Assembly (NCBI GenBank): GCA_001626925.1
Contig: LUOR01000078.1
Span: 1-34,829, forward strand
Length of the DNA stretch: 34,829 nucleotides
DNA from: Moraxellaceae bacterium REDSEA-S32_B1
GTDB lineage: Bacteria > Pseudomonadota > Gammaproteobacteria > Pseudomonadales > Moraxellaceae
Reading direction: 5' to 3'
This document shows, piece after piece, positions 21,444-30,518 of this stretch. Both the position numbers and the translations under genes were made by a program. Within the stretch, counting starts at the first letter, position 1. Each line of letters begins with the position of its first letter. Below the pieces are notes generated by a model, which did no database searches, was not told the DNA's origin, and saw nothing but the letters and a program-made list of their open reading frames with translations.

Positions 21444-21476
21444 TTGACTGGTGATATCGAGGATTTGCTTTATAAT
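21444..21476 (+). promoter_or_regulatory. Possible promoter for the YajR-type transporter
   Basis: A perfect -10 TATAAT (21471-21476) lies 47 nt before the ATG. The best -35, TTGACT (21444-21449), is 21 nt away, longer than ideal, so the -35 assignment is doubtful. Confidence 0.3.
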
Positions 21477-21522
21477 TACTGCATTCAAATTTTTCTAATG
21501 AACTGCTTTAAGCCACCTTGAT

Positions 21523-22884
21523 ATGAATAAACTTGAAATCCGCTCAACATTCGCACTCAGCAGTATTTTTGCACTGCGCATGTTGGGCTTATTTATGATT
21601 ATTCCTGTCTTTGCGGTTGCAGGTCAGCAATATCATGGTGCGACACCTGCATTGATTGGTTTGGCGGTTGGTATTTATGGACTGAGCCAAGCCTTTTTAC
21701 AGATTCCATTTAGCTTAATAGCCGATCGCTTTAGTCGAAAACCATTAATCATTTTAGGTTTAGCGCTGTTTGCTTTGGGTGGTGCGATCGCCGCTTTATC
21801 TGATTCGATCTATGGCGTGATTATTGGTCGAGCGATTGCAGGTGCAGGTGCGGTATCTGCTGTGGTGATGGCATTACTCTCCGATGTAACACGTGAAGAA
21901 CAGCGTTCCAAAGCCATGGCATTTATGGGCATGAGCATTGGACTGTCTTTCATGCTCGCCTTTAGTATCGGTCCGTGGCTCACCGAGCAAGTCGGCATTT
22001 CAGGGCTATTTTGGGTGACCACCATCATGGGCACATTGGCAATGCTAATGTTACTGCTCGTACCGAAAGTCACTCGACATTATCAAGTCGCACCGCAAGG
22101 CTATCTCACACAACTTAAGCAAGTGCTTGGCATGGCAGACTTGAACCGTTTGCACGTGTCGATTTTTATGTTGCATTTACTGCTGACAGCAATGTTTGTA
22201 TTTGTGCCATCGCAGTTGATTGAATATGCAGGCATACCGCTCGCGCATCATGGTTGGGTGTATTTGCCACTCTTATTGATCAGCTTATTTTTTGCTTTTC
22301 CAAGTATTATTTTGGCGGAAAAATATCGACAGATGCGTGGTATTTTTATCACTGCGGTGGTTGCCATCGTCTTGGGCTTAATCATTATGGCACTGGGCTA
22401 TAATAATAAATATGGTCTGCTCTGCGGTTTGGCGTTATTTTTTATCGCCTTTAATGTCATGGAAGCACTACTCCCATCGTGGCTATCCAAATCTGCACCG
22501 ATCCAGTCCAAATCGACTGCAATGGGTGTGAACTCGAGTTTTCAGTTTCTAGGGGCATTTTTTGGTGGGACATTGGGCGGTTTTTTACTGAGTATGCACC
22601 AGATTGGCTTAGGCTGGGCAATCTTGGCAGGTATTGCCATCATTTGGTTGCTGGTCACTTTTCAACTCAATCAACCTCGCTATCTATCTTCACTCGTGGT
22701 GACACTCCCTGAAACAGAAAAAATGGATGATTGGACTTCACTTTTACTGGCTGTTCATGGTATTGAAGAGGTCGTAGTCATGCCTGAAAAACAGGTCGCC
22801 TACATCAAAGTGGATAAACAACAAATTACAGATACAGAGAGACAAGAATTGTCGCGCTTGCTCAATCAAGAGCTAGCGATCTAA
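21523..22884 (+). CDS. YajR-type MFS transporter
   Basis: This is a major facilitator superfamily inner-membrane transporter; the substrate is unknown. The 453-residue protein has about 12 hydrophobic helices and the MFS motif A (DRFSRKP) between TM2 and TM3. It resembles E. coli YajR (454 aa) along its length, for example FALRMLGLFMIIPVF, IGLAVGIYGLSQAFLQIPF, VVMALLSDVTREEQRSKAMA and AFNVMEALLPSWLSK. As in YajR, a soluble C-terminal domain of about 60 residues follows the last helix (about 390-453). No good SD precedes the ATG. ssb lies 55 nt downstream and may be partly co-transcribed. Confidence 0.88.
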   Translation: MNKLEIRSTFALSSIFALRMLGLFMIIPVFAVAGQQYHGATPALIGLAVGIYGLSQAFLQIPFSLIADRFSRKPLIILGLALFALGGAIAALSDSIYGVIIGRAIAGAGAVSAVVMALLSDVTREEQRSKAMAFMGMSIGLSFMLAFSIGPWLTEQVGISGLFWVTTIMGTLAMLMLLLVPKVTRHYQVAPQGYLTQLKQVLGMADLNRLHVSIFMLHLLLTAMFVFVPSQLIEYAGIPLAHHGWVYLPLLLISLFFAFPSIILAEKYRQMRGIFITAVVAIVLGLIIMALGYNNKYGLLCGLALFFIAFNVMEALLPSWLSKSAPIQSKSTAMGVNSSFQFLGAFFGGTLGGFLLSMHQIGLGWAILAGIAIIWLLVTFQLNQPRYLSSLVVTLPETEKMDDWTSLLLAVHGIEEVVVMPEKQVAYIKVDKQQITDTERQELSRLLNQELAI

Positions 22885-22939
22885 GGCAATCTCGATTAAA
22901 GTATTCGAACAAAATAGACATCTATAAGAGGAATAGCGC

Positions 22940-23497
22940 ATGCGCGGAGTGAATAAGGTGATTTTAGTTGGTACCTTAGGACGTGACCCTGAATCAAAAA
23001 CCTTTCCAAATGGCGGATCAATTTGTAATTTTTCCATTGCCACCAGTGAGTCTTGGACAGATAAAAATACAGGCGAACGCAAAGAAAATACCGAATGGCA
23101 CCGTATTACATTAAATAATAAACTTGGTGAAATCGCTCAACAATATTTGAAAAAAGGCTCAAAAGTCTATATCGAAGGCTCATTGCGTACCCGTCAATGG
23201 ACGGATCAAAATGGTCAAGAGCGTTATACCACCGAAATTCGTGGCGACCAGATGCAGATGCTCGACTCACGTCCACAACAAGATGGTGGTTATAACAACC
23301 AAAACTATGGTCAGAACAATAGTGGCTTTGACGCACCACGTTTTAATCAGGGCAATAACTCAGGCAACAATCAAGGTGGCTACAACAATCCAAACTATGC
23401 AGCACCTGCGGCTGGTGGATATGCAGGGAATAATCAAGCGCCGAAAGCTCAACCACAACAAGGAAGTAATGAGCCTGATGATGATTTGCCGTTCTAA
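22940..23497 (+). CDS. ssb: Single-stranded DNA-binding protein
   Basis: SSB coats single-stranded DNA in replication, recombination and repair. The 185-residue protein has an N-terminal OB fold ([18 protein letters not shown] to about residue 110). A linker very rich in Asn, Gln and Gly follows (about 114-177), then the acidic tip DDDLPF that binds partner proteins. GAGGA lies about 7 nt before the ATG. The gene is followed by a strong terminator. The repetitive linker composition is an Acinetobacter-like trait. Confidence 0.97.
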   Translation: MRGVNKVILVGTLGRDPESKTFPNGGSICNFSIATSESWTDKNTGERKENTEWHRITLNNKLGEIAQQYLKKGSKVYIEGSLRTRQWTDQNGQERYTTEIRGDQMQMLDSRPQQDGGYNNQNYGQNNSGFDAPRFNQGNNSGNNQGGYNNPNYAAPAAGGYAGNNQAPKAQPQQGSNEPDDDLPF

Positions 23498-23537
23498 TAT
23501 CAAGCTAGGCTAAGTTTTTAGAAAAAATATTAAGTAT

Positions 23538-23562
23538 AAAAACCTGATTCGTCAGGTTTTTT
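23538..23562 (+). terminator. ssb terminator (UUCG loop)
   Basis: A5-CCTGA (23538-23547) pairs with TCAGG-T6 (23552-23562) around TTCG. It lies 41 nt after the ssb stop. Confidence 0.9.
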
Positions 23563-23597
23563 ATGCTTTGCATTTGCCTAATACAAAATGAATAGGC

Positions 23598-23627
23598 AAA
23601 AAAAAGCTTATCCGAGGGGGATAAGCT
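23598..23627 (-). terminator. Minus-strand intrinsic terminator after ssb
   Basis: AGCTTATCC (23605-23613) pairs perfectly with GGATAAGCT (23619-23627) around GAGGG. The left side is a run of eight A (23598-23605), which reads as a T-run on the minus strand. There is no matching T-run on the plus side, so the element is oriented for minus-strand transcription, yet no minus-strand gene is upstream of it. Confidence 0.7.
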
Positions 23628-23707
23628 ATAAAATCACAATCGTTAAAGCTGTTAAATTTGATTCAAAATCAAAAATATAAGGAGAAATTGCAGATACCAA
23701 ATATCTT
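23598..23707 (-). ncRNA. Candidate small RNA, about 110 nt
   Basis: On the minus strand TTGCTT (23737-23742) and TATTAT (23714-23719) are exactly 17 nt apart and predict a start near 23707. About 80 nt further on, the 9-bp terminator stem with its T-run ends the transcript near 23598. There is no convincing reading frame inside. The interior has a pyrimidine-rich stretch TTTCTCCTTA, complementary to a typical SD, which is a common seed type in trans-acting sRNAs. I do not recognise a known family. Only a predicted promoter and terminator support it. Confidence 0.35.
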
Positions 23708-23858
23708 GAACGCATAATAAGCAGTTACTGTGCAAAAAGCAAGCATTTTTTAATTATATTTGCATTAATCTTTCATTTTAAAGTCACACTTAACAGAAAA
23801 AGAATCATTCTTAATTATTTTTTCGATGTTTAAGAGTTTGCTTTTAACAGCATTTCCC

Positions 23859-23889
23859 TTGAATGTTAAACCACAACACACCATATAAT
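23859..23889 (+). promoter_or_regulatory. Likely uvrC promoter
   Basis: A perfect -10 TATAAT (23884-23889) has TTGAAT (23859-23864) 19 nt upstream. The predicted start near 23896 would give a leader of only about 24 nt before the GTG of uvrC. Confidence 0.5.
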
Positions 23890-23919
23890 ACTTCAAGATT
23901 TAGCCACGATGTACATTGA

Positions 23920-25719
23920 GTGAACCCAAACGCCAAAGCCCATATTAATAATCTACTGAGCCACATGACCACTTTGCCAGGTATTTATAAAATGCTTGGT
24001 AAAGATGGTGAGCTGTTGTACGTGGGTAAAGCCAAAAATCTTAAAAATCGCATCTCTAGCTATTTTGTCAAAACCATTGAACATCCTAAGACACAGGCGC
24101 TGGTGTCACGGATTTATGATATTGAAACTTTGGTGGTGCGCTCAGAAACTGAAGCCTTACTACTCGAACAAAACCTGATTAAACAGCATCGTCCGCCATA
24201 TAACGTCATGCTCCGTGACGATAAATCCTATATCTATATCTTTGTTTCGGCGGATAAACCCTATCCACGCATCGCCAGTGGACGAGGCAAGGGCAAGCAT
24301 CAGGTTGGCAAATTTTTTGGACCTTATCCGAGTGCCTATAACGCAAGAGATATGCTACTTAGTTTGCAGAAATTATTTAATGTACGACAATGTGAAAATT
24401 CTTATTTTACACAGCGTAAACGTCCATGTTTGCAATATCAAATCAAACGCTGTTCGGCGCCCTGTGTCGGACTGATTTCCCCTGAAGAGTATGCACAAGA
24501 TGTGCAAAATTCAATTCGCTTTCTCAAGGGTGATACCAAAGAGCTGAATACCGAACTGATTGAAAAAATGGAGCAGGCGGCTGAAAAGCTTGAATTTGAA
24601 AAAGCGGTTTTTTATCGAGATCGATTAGGTTTACTGCGGGAAGTGCAGTCACAGCAAGCAATTTATAAGATCAAAGGCGAAGCGGATATTTTGGCGATTG
24701 CGTTTCAGGCAGGAGTAGTGTGCGTGCAAATCATGCATGTGCGTAATGGTCGGATGCTTGGTGGCAAGAGCTATTTTCCTGATATGCAAGGCAATGATGC
24801 TGCACAAATTATGAGTGATTTTATTGCCAATTTTTATTTTCAGGTGGCTGATGAAATTCCTAGCGAGTTAATCGTTAATGTGGCGTTACCCGATCAAAAA
24901 CTATTAGAAGATGCGCTCAAACAGCATTTTGACAAGAAAATTCAGATTAAACATCAAGTCCGAGAAATCCGTGCCGAATGGCAACAGCTTGCTGAAATGA
25001 ATGTGCAACATGCCATCAAAGGCAAACTCGCCAATCATTTGGAGCTAAATGAGCGTTTTCACCAACTGGAGCAAGTGCTTGATCGACCGATTGACCGCAT
25101 TGAATGTTTTGATATTAGTCATACTATGGGCGAGTCGCCGATAGCCTCGTGTGTGGTCTTTGATCAAGGCGGTGCACGTAAGCGAGATTATCGTCAGTTT
25201 GCCATTCAAGACATTACTGGTGGTGATGATTATGCGGCGATGCGTCAGGCGCTCACTCGTCGCTATAAGAAAAATATGTTACCCGATTTGCTGTTGATTG
25301 ATGGCGGTAAAGGACAGTTGCATATGGCTATGGAAGTCATGCAGGAGCTGGGATTAGACGCCTTCATGATTGGCGTGTCGAAAGGCGAAGGTCGAAAACC
25401 AGGCTTGGAAACCTTACACTTTACCGATGGCACGAAAATCCAATTGGCAGAAGATCACAAGGCTTTGCATTTGATTCAACAGGTACGTGACGAAGCACAT
25501 CGTTTTGCCATCACTAAACATCGTGCCAAACGAGACAAAAAGAGAGCAGGATCAGTGCTTGAAGTCATCCCCGGTCTAGGCGAAAAGCGCCGTCGTGATT
25601 TGCTGACCCATTTTGGAGGGATACAAGGCGTGCTTCGTGCCACAGAAAAAGAACTAATGGCAGTCAATGGCATAGGCAGTGCGATGGCTCGGATGATTTA
25701 TAAAGTGTTGCATGAATGA
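23920..25719 (+). CDS. uvrC: Excinuclease ABC subunit C (UvrC)
   Basis: UvrC is the dual endonuclease that makes both incisions in nucleotide excision repair. The 599-residue protein (E. coli 610) has the GIY-YIG domain ([21 protein letters not shown], from about residue 19) and a Cys cluster (CENSYF...[13 protein letters not shown]). A UVR motif that contacts UvrB lies near 205-235. The RNase H-like nuclease ([21 protein letters not shown]) and two C-terminal helix-hairpin-helix motifs follow. The start is taken as GTG at 23920, because no ATG precedes the conserved region in frame and the next one (codon 16) would crowd the domain. The SD is poor. Confidence 0.93.
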   Translation: MNPNAKAHINNLLSHMTTLPGIYKMLGKDGELLYVGKAKNLKNRISSYFVKTIEHPKTQALVSRIYDIETLVVRSETEALLLEQNLIKQHRPPYNVMLRDDKSYIYIFVSADKPYPRIASGRGKGKHQVGKFFGPYPSAYNARDMLLSLQKLFNVRQCENSYFTQRKRPCLQYQIKRCSAPCVGLISPEEYAQDVQNSIRFLKGDTKELNTELIEKMEQAAEKLEFEKAVFYRDRLGLLREVQSQQAIYKIKGEADILAIAFQAGVVCVQIMHVRNGRMLGGKSYFPDMQGNDAAQIMSDFIANFYFQVADEIPSELIVNVALPDQKLLEDALKQHFDKKIQIKHQVREIRAEWQQLAEMNVQHAIKGKLANHLELNERFHQLEQVLDRPIDRIECFDISHTMGESPIASCVVFDQGGARKRDYRQFAIQDITGGDDYAAMRQALTRRYKKNMLPDLLLIDGGKGQLHMAMEVMQELGLDAFMIGVSKGEGRKPGLETLHFTDGTKIQLAEDHKALHLIQQVRDEAHRFAITKHRAKRDKKRAGSVLEVIPGLGEKRRRDLLTHFGGIQGVLRATEKELMAVNGIGSAMARMIYKVLHE

Positions 25720-25841
25720 TACGTTAATTAATGCTGTGTAATGACCAAAATGATTAAAATATCTGGACAAAAAGATCATTCACAATTGCATGTGTAATTG
25801 TCACTATCTATGCACTTTGTTGTATTTATTATTAGCATCTT

Positions 25842-26651
25842 ATGAACTTTGATCAAGCTTTAACATATATTTCCCAAAATGAAGAGTTTGAAATGCCCAG
25901 GGGCTGGGGACAGGGGCGTACTGTTTTTGGTGGCTTTGTTGCGGCGCTATTGATGGCGAGAGCGCAACTGGTGCTTGGTGATGCCGAGCGTAAGCCGCTC
26001 AGCGCCAGTTTTACCTTTGTTGGTCCCGTACAACATCAAACTTCAAAAATCACCGTTGAGGTTCTGCGAGAAGGTGGCTCGGTGACGACCTTAGAAGCTC
26101 GACTTTGGCAAAATGATCAAGTGCAAACCATCATGGTGGCGAGCTTTGGTAAAGCACGACAGTCTGCGGTGAGTATTGATCGGTTACCCACATCCCCTCA
26201 TTTTCCTGAGCGCAGTACCTTAGCGAAAATGCCTTATGTCAAAGGCATGATTCCAGAATGCTTTCAGCATTATGATCTATACTGGGCTGAAGGCTCTATG
26301 CCATTTCAAGCAGGTGCTTCGGCGGACTTTGGTGGTTGGTTCCGATTTAAACCTGAAGTCAGTCAGATGGCGATGCAAGCAGCACATTTGATCGCTTTGG
26401 CAGATATTTGGCCACCGGGTGTGACGGCGGTATGTGATACGCCATCACCAGCCAATTCATTGACGTGGCATCTCACTTTTGTTGGTGATGACAACCTAGA
26501 GAGCAATGTTTTAAAGAGCAATGCTTGGCTACAGTATCGAGAGCATACCGAATATGCACAACATGGTTATGCCACCGAACAAGCGCAAATTTGGGATGAT
26601 ACAGGAAATTTACTATTGCTGAGTCGGCAAACAGTGACGGTATTCGCTTAA
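25842..26651 (+). CDS. TesB-like acyl-CoA thioesterase (double hotdog)
   Basis: This is a probable acyl-CoA thioesterase. The 269-residue protein looks like two hotdog halves in tandem, as in the TesB/thioesterase-like superfamily. The N-half has GWGQGRTVFGGFVAALLMARA and LSASFTFVGPVQ. The C-half has FGGWFRFKP, HLIALADIWPP and SLTWHLTFVGD. Usual length for such proteins is 260-290. The physiological substrate cannot be told. It sits between uvrC and pgsA, which are often adjacent in other gammaproteobacteria. The SD before ATG 25842 is weak. Confidence 0.75.
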   Translation: MNFDQALTYISQNEEFEMPRGWGQGRTVFGGFVAALLMARAQLVLGDAERKPLSASFTFVGPVQHQTSKITVEVLREGGSVTTLEARLWQNDQVQTIMVASFGKARQSAVSIDRLPTSPHFPERSTLAKMPYVKGMIPECFQHYDLYWAEGSMPFQAGASADFGGWFRFKPEVSQMAMQAAHLIALADIWPPGVTAVCDTPSPANSLTWHLTFVGDDNLESNVLKSNAWLQYREHTEYAQHGYATEQAQIWDDTGNLLLLSRQTVTVFA

Positions 26652-26790
26652 GCTGAGTAGATGTCCGCTCGACCAGCAAAAGCGAAGTACATTGCTCGAC
26701 AGTGTTGGTGATTTGGTATAGAGTGCGTACTGCATCGTATCAATTTACATGCATTCATTTTTCTTGGGGAAGGCGTCGCAGGCGGTGTAT

Positions 26791-27375
26791 ATGACAGGTC
26801 GTATCCTGAATATTCCAAATATTTTAACTATTGCTCGAATCGTCCTTATTCCAGTTTTTTTACTCATTGCCTATTGGCCACCTGCGGTCGGGGTCAATGG
26901 TCATGAGGGCACAATGTTGCGTCATGGGGTATTGACAGGCATCTTTGTGCTGGCGGCGATCACCGATTGGTTTGATGGTTATTTGGCTCGTGCTTTAAAT
27001 CAAAGCTCTGCGTTTGGACGATTTCTTGATCCTGTGGCGGATAAGCTGATGGTGGCTGCAGCTCTGATCGTATTGGTGCAATGGCAACCGACCATTACCA
27101 TGGCATTTGCAGCGATTGTGATCATTTCCCGTGAAATTACCGTATCTGCGCTACGTGAATGGATGGCAGAGCTCGGTGCACGTACCAATGTCGCCGTGTC
27201 GACCGTGGGTAAATACAAAACCGCATTTCAGATGATCGCCATCACCGTGTTTTTGCTCAACTGGCAACCGATAGAATGGATTGCTTATATTTTGCTGTAT
27301 ACCGCAGTGATTCTGACCTTGTGGTCGATGTTTATTTATCTCAAAGCAGCTTGGCCATATTTAAAACAACCTTAA
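26791..27375 (+). CDS. pgsA: CDP-diacylglycerol--glycerol-3-phosphate 3-phosphatidyltransferase
   Basis: PgsA is an inner-membrane enzyme that makes phosphatidylglycerol phosphate, the committed step to PG and cardiolipin. The CDP-alcohol phosphotransferase motif DGxxARx8GxxxDxxxD is complete at residues 62-84 (DGYLAR...GRFLDPVAD). From ATG 26791 the protein has 194 residues and begins near the family's NIPNILTIARI. An in-frame ATG at 26749 would add 14 residues but lacks an SD, whereas AGGCGG lies 5 nt before 26791. It has about four or five membrane helices. It is convergent with yqgF, with a 23-bp gap and no visible terminator. Confidence 0.92.
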   Translation: MTGRILNIPNILTIARIVLIPVFLLIAYWPPAVGVNGHEGTMLRHGVLTGIFVLAAITDWFDGYLARALNQSSAFGRFLDPVADKLMVAAALIVLVQWQPTITMAFAAIVIISREITVSALREWMAELGARTNVAVSTVGKYKTAFQMIAITVFLLNWQPIEWIAYILLYTAVILTLWSMFIYLKAAWPYLKQP

Positions 27376-27398
27376 TCGAAAAGTAGTAAGACTTAAGA

Positions 27399-27851
27399 TT
27401 ATGGCGTAACACCATGTGGTTCACGATACCAACTTTCTAATAATAAGCCTGCGGCTAAGCTATCTGCCTGAATACGTTTGGCTTGACCCTGCGCGTGTAG
27501 ATTCATCAAGTCTTGCCGTGCATCTCGTGTGGTCAGGCGTTCATCGACCATCCATGTTTCAATATTGGTTTGATGACGTAGACGACGAGCAAACTTTCGC
27601 GCTCGACGGGATAGATCTGATTCAGAGTCATCCATATTGAGTGGTAAGCCGACTAAGAATAGATCGGGTTGCCATTGCTTGACGATTTTAAGTAGATCCT
27701 CCCAGTTTGGAATACCATCTTTCATCGGGAAAAGTGCAAGTGGATTGGTGTTTTGTATCAAGCTTTGTCCCACAGCAATGCCCATTTTCTGCGTACCAAA
27801 GTCAAATGCCATAATGGTTTGTGCGGTTGTATTTAAATCTGAATCAGGCAT
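27399..27851 (-). CDS. yqgF: YqgF/RuvX family, putative pre-16S rRNA nuclease
   Basis: YqgF is an RNase H-like protein implicated in 16S rRNA 5'-end processing, and was earlier proposed as a Holliday junction resolvase. The likely start is ATG 27851 (150 residues); the frame is open 24 codons further, but that stretch overlaps yqgE deeply. Family motifs are visible: [15 protein letters not shown] with D17, [23 protein letters not shown] and the C-terminal [13 protein letters not shown]. It overlaps the end of yqgE by 8 bp, so translation is probably coupled. The order recN-yqgE-yqgF suggests one minus-strand unit. Confidence 0.88.
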   Translation of the reverse strand: MPDSDLNTTAQTIMAFDFGTQKMGIAVGQSLIQNTNPLALFPMKDGIPNWEDLLKIVKQWQPDLFLVGLPLNMDDSESDLSRRARKFARRLRHQTNIETWMVDERLTTRDARQDLMNLHAQGQAKRIQADSLAAGLLLESWYREPHGVTP

Positions 27852-28398
27852 GACCAATCTCATCGGCAAGCCAAATTGGATTGACCCCGATTTTCTCGTA
27901 AGCCGCATTCCAGCGCAGGTCATACGGTAGATTAAAAATCAAATCCATATCCGCAGGGCAGACCAACCAATCTCCCTGAGCGATTTCATCTTCAAGCTGT
28001 TGTTTCCCCCAACTGGCATAGCCCAGTGCGACTTGATATTGATCGACACCTTCATTGTGAGCGATGGCATCAAGAATATCTTTACTCGTGGTGATGCAGA
28101 CATTTTCTCCCACGGCAATTGAAGAATGCCAAGTTGGTTGACCTGTATGCAAAACAAAACCAACTTCTGGACGGATAGGACCGCCGTGTAGCACAGCATG
28201 TGGATTGACATGATCGGCATCAATATCAAGATCATTGAGCAATTCACGAATTGGTACTGATGATGGGCGATTGAGCATAATCCCCTGTGCGCCGTCCGCA
28301 TCATGCCGTGCCAAATAAATCACACTGTGGGCAAAAAAATCATCTGCCAAATGTGGTGGTGCGATTAAACAACGATGTTTTAGGAATTGTTTTGCCAC
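27844..28398 (-). CDS. yqgE: YqgE/AlgH family protein (DUF179)
   Basis: This is a conserved protein of uncertain function, often next to yqgF. The 184-residue product has the family landmarks [54 protein letters not shown] and a GHA end, as in E. coli YqgE. It starts at GTG 28398 with GGAG 9 nt upstream. An ATG 4 nt before that GTG is in another frame and opens only a 20-codon ORF. It lies 162 nt downstream of recN on the same strand. Confidence 0.9.
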   Translation of the reverse strand: MAKQFLKHRCLIAPPHLADDFFAHSVIYLARHDADGAQGIMLNRPSSVPIRELLNDLDIDADHVNPHAVLHGGPIRPEVGFVLHTGQPTWHSSIAVGENVCITTSKDILDAIAHNEGVDQYQVALGYASWGKQQLEDEIAQGDWLVCPADMDLIFNLPYDLRWNAAYEKIGVNPIWLADEIGHA

Positions 28399-28560
28399 CC
28401 ATTCAATCTCCTTTTAAGAAAATTTTTTATAGAAAGGAAAAGTCTATCTTTCCAACATACTTGACGTGGCTTAGAAAGCCAATGCTTTTTGGTCATCTAA
28501 ACCATAAATCGTAAAGAAAGTTAGAATAGTGAATGAAAAATAAACGACATTAGGGCAATA

Positions 28561-30222
28561 CTACTTGGAGGAGAACTTGAGCTCTCGAAGTTGCTTGGCA
28601 TGTTGTAGTGTGGTGTCGTTGATCTCTACGCCACCTGACATGCGTGCCAACTCATGAATGCGCTCAGCTTCATCTAAAACGAGAATGGTGCTACTGGCAG
28701 GATCGGTTTGTTGTTTTTTGACCAGTAAATGCTGATCGGATTGTGCTGCGACCTGTGCCTGATGCGTAATACAGAGGATTTGTACATGATCGGCAAGATT
28801 TGCCAATAGACGACCGACGATCTCCGCTGTACCGCCACTAATCCCGACGTCGATCTCATCAAACACCAAAACCTCAGCATCGGCTTTGCTGGCATTCATG
28901 ACTTGCATCACTAGCGCAATACGAGAGAGTTCACCACCCGATGCGACACGTGCCAAAGGTTGCGGTGGAATGCCTTTATTCGCAGTAAAGAGTAATTGGA
29001 TTGCACTCAGACCCTCTGCATTTGGTGCTTCAAAAGGTTGAAAATCAAATTTGAATAATGCTTCAGGCAGTGCCAAAGGTTTTACTTGTTCACTGAGTTT
29101 CTTTGCAACATCATCTGCAACCGCTAAGCGTGCGTCATTGAGTTGTTCAGCCTCATTTAAGAAACTTTGTTCAAGCTCGTTCACTTGCTCAGCCAGTTTT
29201 TCAGGATTGTCGAGAAAATTCAGTTGTTCGAGTTCAGCTTGCCAAATCGCTTGTTGTGCGATCAGTTCATCAGGTTGAATACGATATTTACGTGCGAGGC
29301 GGTGGTAATGCTCAAGCTGTTGATTCAGCGTTTCCATACGTTCAGGATCGAAACTCTGACGATCGACAAATTGACGTAGCGTTGCACTGGCATCTTCGAG
29401 CTCACTTTGTGCATTGACGATGCTGTTATACACCTGTTCAAGCTGTGGACTGCGAGACTGTTGCGCTTCGGCACGGCGTAACACATTGCCCAGCTCTTGC
29501 AGTAAGTTTTGTTCAGACTCATCCAAGGCGAACATGATCGAGGCACAGTCTTGCATCATGGTTTCATGATGGCTCAAGCGATCGTATTCTTGTTCAATGT
29601 CTTGATAGTTAATCTCGAGTAATGGCTCGACATCTTCAAGCTGTTGTTCAAGCAGTGCGATTTGCGTGGCACGCGTATGCTGTGCATCGAGTGCAGATTG
29701 ATATTGTTTGGCGGCTTTTTGCCATGCTTGATAAGCACTTTTTACTTGTGTTGCCTGTGCTTGCAATCCGCTATAACGATCCAGCCAACGCTTTGGATAA
29801 GGTGGATCGAGAAGCTGTTGCTGACTATGTTGGCTATATAGAAGTACCAAGAGGCGACCTAAAGTTTTCAACTCTGTTAGGCTAGTTGGGCGACCATTAA
29901 TCCATGCTTTGCTACGACCTGTTGCGAAGATCACTCGACGAATCACGATTTCGCCTGATTCGTCTTCCAATTCATGTTCTTTGAGCCAAGTCTGTTCAGG
30001 GCTGTTGTTTTGATAGCCAAAAGTTGCAATGACTTCCGCTTTTTCTTTGCCATATCGTACTTGTGTGGCATCACTGCGCTCACCTAAACACGCCGAAAGC
30101 GCATCCAGTAATAAAGATTTCCCTGCACCAGTTTCACCCGTTAGGACGTTGAAACCTTGATGAATTTCAAGTTCGAGATGGTCTGCAAGGGCAAAATCTA
30201 TCAGTGTGATGTGGCTAAGCAT
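28561..30222 (-). CDS. recN: DNA repair protein RecN
   Basis: RecN is an SMC-like ATPase acting in double-strand break repair. The 553 residues equal the E. coli length. The N-terminal MLSHITLIDFALADHLELE is followed by Walker A GETGAGKS (about residues 31-38). The middle 300 residues are Gln/Glu/Leu-rich and typical of a coiled coil. The C-terminal ATPase half has the signature ASGGELSRIALV and Walker B VLVFDEIDVGISGGTAE. In E. coli it is a strongly SOS-induced gene; here I see no LexA-type box upstream. It is probably followed by yqgE and yqgF. Confidence 0.96.
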   Translation of the reverse strand: MLSHITLIDFALADHLELEIHQGFNVLTGETGAGKSLLLDALSACLGERSDATQVRYGKEKAEVIATFGYQNNSPEQTWLKEHELEDESGEIVIRRVIFATGRSKAWINGRPTSLTELKTLGRLLVLLYSQHSQQQLLDPPYPKRWLDRYSGLQAQATQVKSAYQAWQKAAKQYQSALDAQHTRATQIALLEQQLEDVEPLLEINYQDIEQEYDRLSHHETMMQDCASIMFALDESEQNLLQELGNVLRRAEAQQSRSPQLEQVYNSIVNAQSELEDASATLRQFVDRQSFDPERMETLNQQLEHYHRLARKYRIQPDELIAQQAIWQAELEQLNFLDNPEKLAEQVNELEQSFLNEAEQLNDARLAVADDVAKKLSEQVKPLALPEALFKFDFQPFEAPNAEGLSAIQLLFTANKGIPPQPLARVASGGELSRIALVMQVMNASKADAEVLVFDEIDVGISGGTAEIVGRLLANLADHVQILCITHQAQVAAQSDQHLLVKKQQTDPASSTILVLDEAERIHELARMSGGVEINDTTLQHAKQLRELKFSSK

Positions 30223-30518
30223 AGGCGAGTAATTTTCTAAATGTGGATTGTCATTGAGGCGAGTTTTTGTGGATTAGCTCTTTTGATTAGCAATCATTCA
30301 GACTGCCTAAACCAACCACTTTATACTACTGTATTTTGACGGGTAAGATAATAGATTATTAGAAATTGAAAAGTAAAAGTAAAAATTATCCAAGCTTTGC
30401 AGGATTCAGACACTTGAATCAAACTGTAATTTACCCATCCTTTCACATTACAATATCACGCCCCTTAAAGCTAAGCCCAAGTGATTGATAGTAATTTTTT
30501 TATTATATATTTGAAGCC
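30223..30518. other. recN-dsbC intergenic region
   Basis: This 296-bp A+T-rich gap lies between two minus-strand genes. The only structure noted is a short inverted repeat GATTCA/TGAATC (30403-30420). I see no gene, no convincing terminator for the upstream dsbC-like gene and no clear recN promoter. Confidence 0.5.

Larger units (their letters stand above)
23498..23919. other. ssb-uvrC intergenic region
   Basis: This 422-bp gap has no credible protein gene. From left to right it holds the ssb terminator, a second hairpin whose T-run points along the minus strand, a candidate minus-strand small RNA (23598-23707), a 13-bp palindrome AAGAATCATTCTT (23800-23812) and a likely uvrC promoter (23859-23889). 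Confidence 0.6.

Noticed and set aside
23681..23712. SD-like AAGGAG followed by TTG and a 9-codon frame after ssb
   Set aside because: Too short, no conserved peptide, and the same bases are explained as the complement of the pyrimidine-rich part of the candidate sRNA.
23800..23812. AAGAATCATTCTT palindrome as a Fur box
   Set aside because: It matches only a small part of the 19-bp consensus, and the neighbouring genes have no iron role.
26677..26700. Direct repeat GCTCGAC between the thioesterase gene and pgsA
   Set aside because: Seven bases occurring twice is too little to call a repeat, and no flanking mobile gene is present.
30403..30420. GATTCA/TGAATC inverted repeat as a terminator for the dsbC-like gene
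   Set aside because: Six-base arms without a T-run in either direction, about 100 nt after the stop; probably chance.
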